Assembly: GCA_000231825.2 (NCBI GenBank)
Contig: JH720302.1
Span: 197,573 to 235,455 of the forward strand
Source of the DNA: Tetrahymena elliotti 4EA
Taxonomy: Eukaryota; Ciliophora; Oligohymenophorea; Hymenostomatida; Tetrahymenidae
Direction of reading: 5' to 3'
Length of the DNA stretch: 37,883 bases
Part shown: positions 36,501 through 37,883 of the stretch, in pieces
Numbering within the stretch: position 1 is the stretch's first letter
Layout: every line of letters starts with the position of its first letter
Made by a program: the position numbers and the translations under genes
The notes under the pieces: model-generated
The model's input: only the letters and a program-made list of their open reading frames with translations
The model's database searches: none
Told to the model about the DNA's origin: nothing

Positions 36501-37527
36501 AGTTGACCAAGAATCAACTGGTAGTAAAAGTGAAAACAAGGAACCAATTAAAACATTAGAAAGTTTAAAGATTTTTATGCAAGATAAAAGTCCTCATAAA
36601 ATAAGGCCAGGTAAATAAGAAGCAGAAACTTTTTCTCACCTGCCTAATGATATGGATGATATTTGTAGAGTTCAAAGTTAATAAAATTAAGTTAAGACTA
36701 TGTAGTTTGATTAATTAAAAGATTATCAATCAACTAATAATATTCTAACAAAATCTTCTGCTGCTGCGGCTGCTGAACAATCTAGTTTACTTAGATCGAG
36801 AAATATTTTGAGATATTAGCAGCATTATTCACACCAAAATTAATATAGACTACCTACAACTTAAGATAAACAAAAGGAAGAAGATTTAAAAGCAAGAGAA
36901 AGAGCAAAAGAACAGTTTAAAATCCCTAAAATGTCTTTCAACGATGAGGTTTTAAACACTAGTGATATTACTTAAGGAGATTTTGATGAATAAAGATATT
37001 CACCTATAAATCATTTACCAAAATCAATGCCATCATCAAGACAATAATCGATTTTTTAGAGAGTTCTGCCAAGCATCACCAAAGAAAATAGCTCTAAGGA
37101 TTTTCATTATTCAAATACAATAAGAGATTTAGTTAAATTTAAAGAGAAATTTTAATAATCTCATTAAAAGCTGGGATCAATGTCCATAAAAAATTCTAAT
37201 AAAATACAAAGAAAGTCTATTTTAAAGTCTAATACGACAAAGCCTAATAACGATTAATTGCAAATTATTTAAAAAACTGTTGACAGTCTAAAATAAAATG
37301 ACATCCTATCTGAAAATGAATAAATCTATGACAAAATGAAATAATTTAAATACTTTTACCCAAATTTCAATTATCAAAAAATTATTTAGCATTACAATAT
37401 GCTTAGCTCAATACAAAATTGTAAATTACCTCATTACTTTAATGTTTACTCAATATATAATAGGAAAGATAAAAATCTAAGGAATAAGGCTCTTTAAATT
37501 TAGAAATCAAAACTTAAGTTACAATGA
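33542..37527 (+). CDS. Cyclic-nucleotide-binding-domain K+ channel with a CCHC zinc knuckle
   Basis: Exons 33542-34687, 34746-34978, 35032-35106, 35156-35362, 35588-36147, 36196-36378 and 36437-37527 give 1,164 residues. The order is a polar N-tail (1-~240), S1-S5 membrane segments, a pore with filter TVGYGD (474-479, K+-selective signature), S6, a C-linker, and a CNBD with the FGENSFLLN phosphate-binding cassette and SASAKATESS. A knuckle C732-x2-C735-x4-H740-x4-C745 follows, then the YQPDRDLIILKENYSKPQ block and a very basic patch. A long acidic/Ser/Asn-rich tail of ~380 residues ends the protein. The CNBD cassette has Ser-Ala where cyclic-nucleotide binders usually have Arg-Thr/Ser, so ligand binding is doubtful. 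The 58-bp intron 34688-34745 is inferred from a frame change. The likely location is the ciliary or plasma membrane. Confidence 0.94.
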
Positions 37528-37883
37528 ATGAAATAAATATTAATATTTATTAATTTTAAACAATTTAATATAAAATCTATTTATCACTCTAAGTAACTCT
37601 ACATTTTTATTTGATTTCTCAACAAAAATTAAATCTTAAAGGTAAAAATAGCTCAAATTTTAATTTTTGAGTATTTCCTTTGTCAATTCAATCAACTCTC
37701 AATTCTTTGTTTTTAGAGACCAACCTTTTTTATGTTAGTTATTCAGAATTAATGTTTTGGATATCAATTTTTAAAATTACTATTTTTAATATTTTTATTA
37801 AAATTGTGTTGAAATGATTTTTATTTTATAAAAAGTTTAATTTAGCAATTTAGATTTACCATTTTTAAATTAAGTTTTTTTGT
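37528..37883. other. 3' flank of the channel gene
   Basis: The last 356 bases are A/T-rich with no open frame of note. No telomeric GGGGTT or CCCCAA repeat is present, so the window does not reach a chromosome end. Confidence 0.6.

Noticed and set aside
37528..37883. Chromosome end
   Set aside because: No GGGGTT/CCCCAA repeats at either edge of the window.

Overview
The window looks like macronuclear DNA of an oligohymenophorean ciliate, most likely Tetrahymena (Ichthyophthirius is the main alternative). TAA and TAG occur throughout every convincing reading frame, usually where glutamine is expected, and every frame closes on TGA. The DNA is extremely AT-rich. Introns are short (37-225 bp), AT-rich and GT...AG. 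Intergenic DNA is nearly pure A/T. No telomeric repeat, rRNA or tRNA gene was seen.

Layout, left to right. 1-890: three degenerate ~330-bp tandem repeats. 1732-3839 (+): receptor-like protein kinase with signal peptide, ectodomain, one membrane segment and kinase domain. 4958-6792 (+): VPS4, the ESCRT-III AAA ATPase. 7286-11480 (+): multi-pass membrane hybrid histidine kinase with its own receiver domain. 12396-18486 (+): ~1,947-residue Asn/Gln-rich prion-like protein. 19966-20546 (-): frataxin. 21660-22878 (+): uncertain, possibly degenerate gene. 23240-24457 (+): threonine aldolase. 25339-28266 (-): intronless Na,K-ATPase-like P-type ATPase whose catalytic motifs are all altered, a predicted pseudo-ATPase. 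29341-30278 (+): multi-pass membrane protein. 30953-31363 (+): small Cys-rich secreted or anchored protein. 31870-32996 (-): hypothetical protein with uncertain C-terminus. 33542-37527 (+): cyclic-nucleotide-binding-domain K+ channel with a CCHC zinc knuckle.

Exon models were built by hand. For each main gene the exon lengths sum to a multiple of three, and most splice choices restore a family motif: the glycine-loop to Lys spacing in the kinase, the frataxin SSPxSGP block, the GYGD filter and the zinc knuckle of the channel.

The genes are ordinary eukaryotic neighbours, not an operon. Several deal with membrane signalling or transport (receptor kinase, histidine kinase, pseudo-pump, channel), but nothing in the sequence shows that they act together. 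Two pairs are divergent and may share promoter DNA: pseudo-ATPase with the 29341 gene, and the 32996 gene with the channel. The best candidates for something undescribed are the pseudo-P-type ATPase, the channel-zinc-knuckle protein with its frame-neutral intron inside the knuckle, and the receptor-like kinase.
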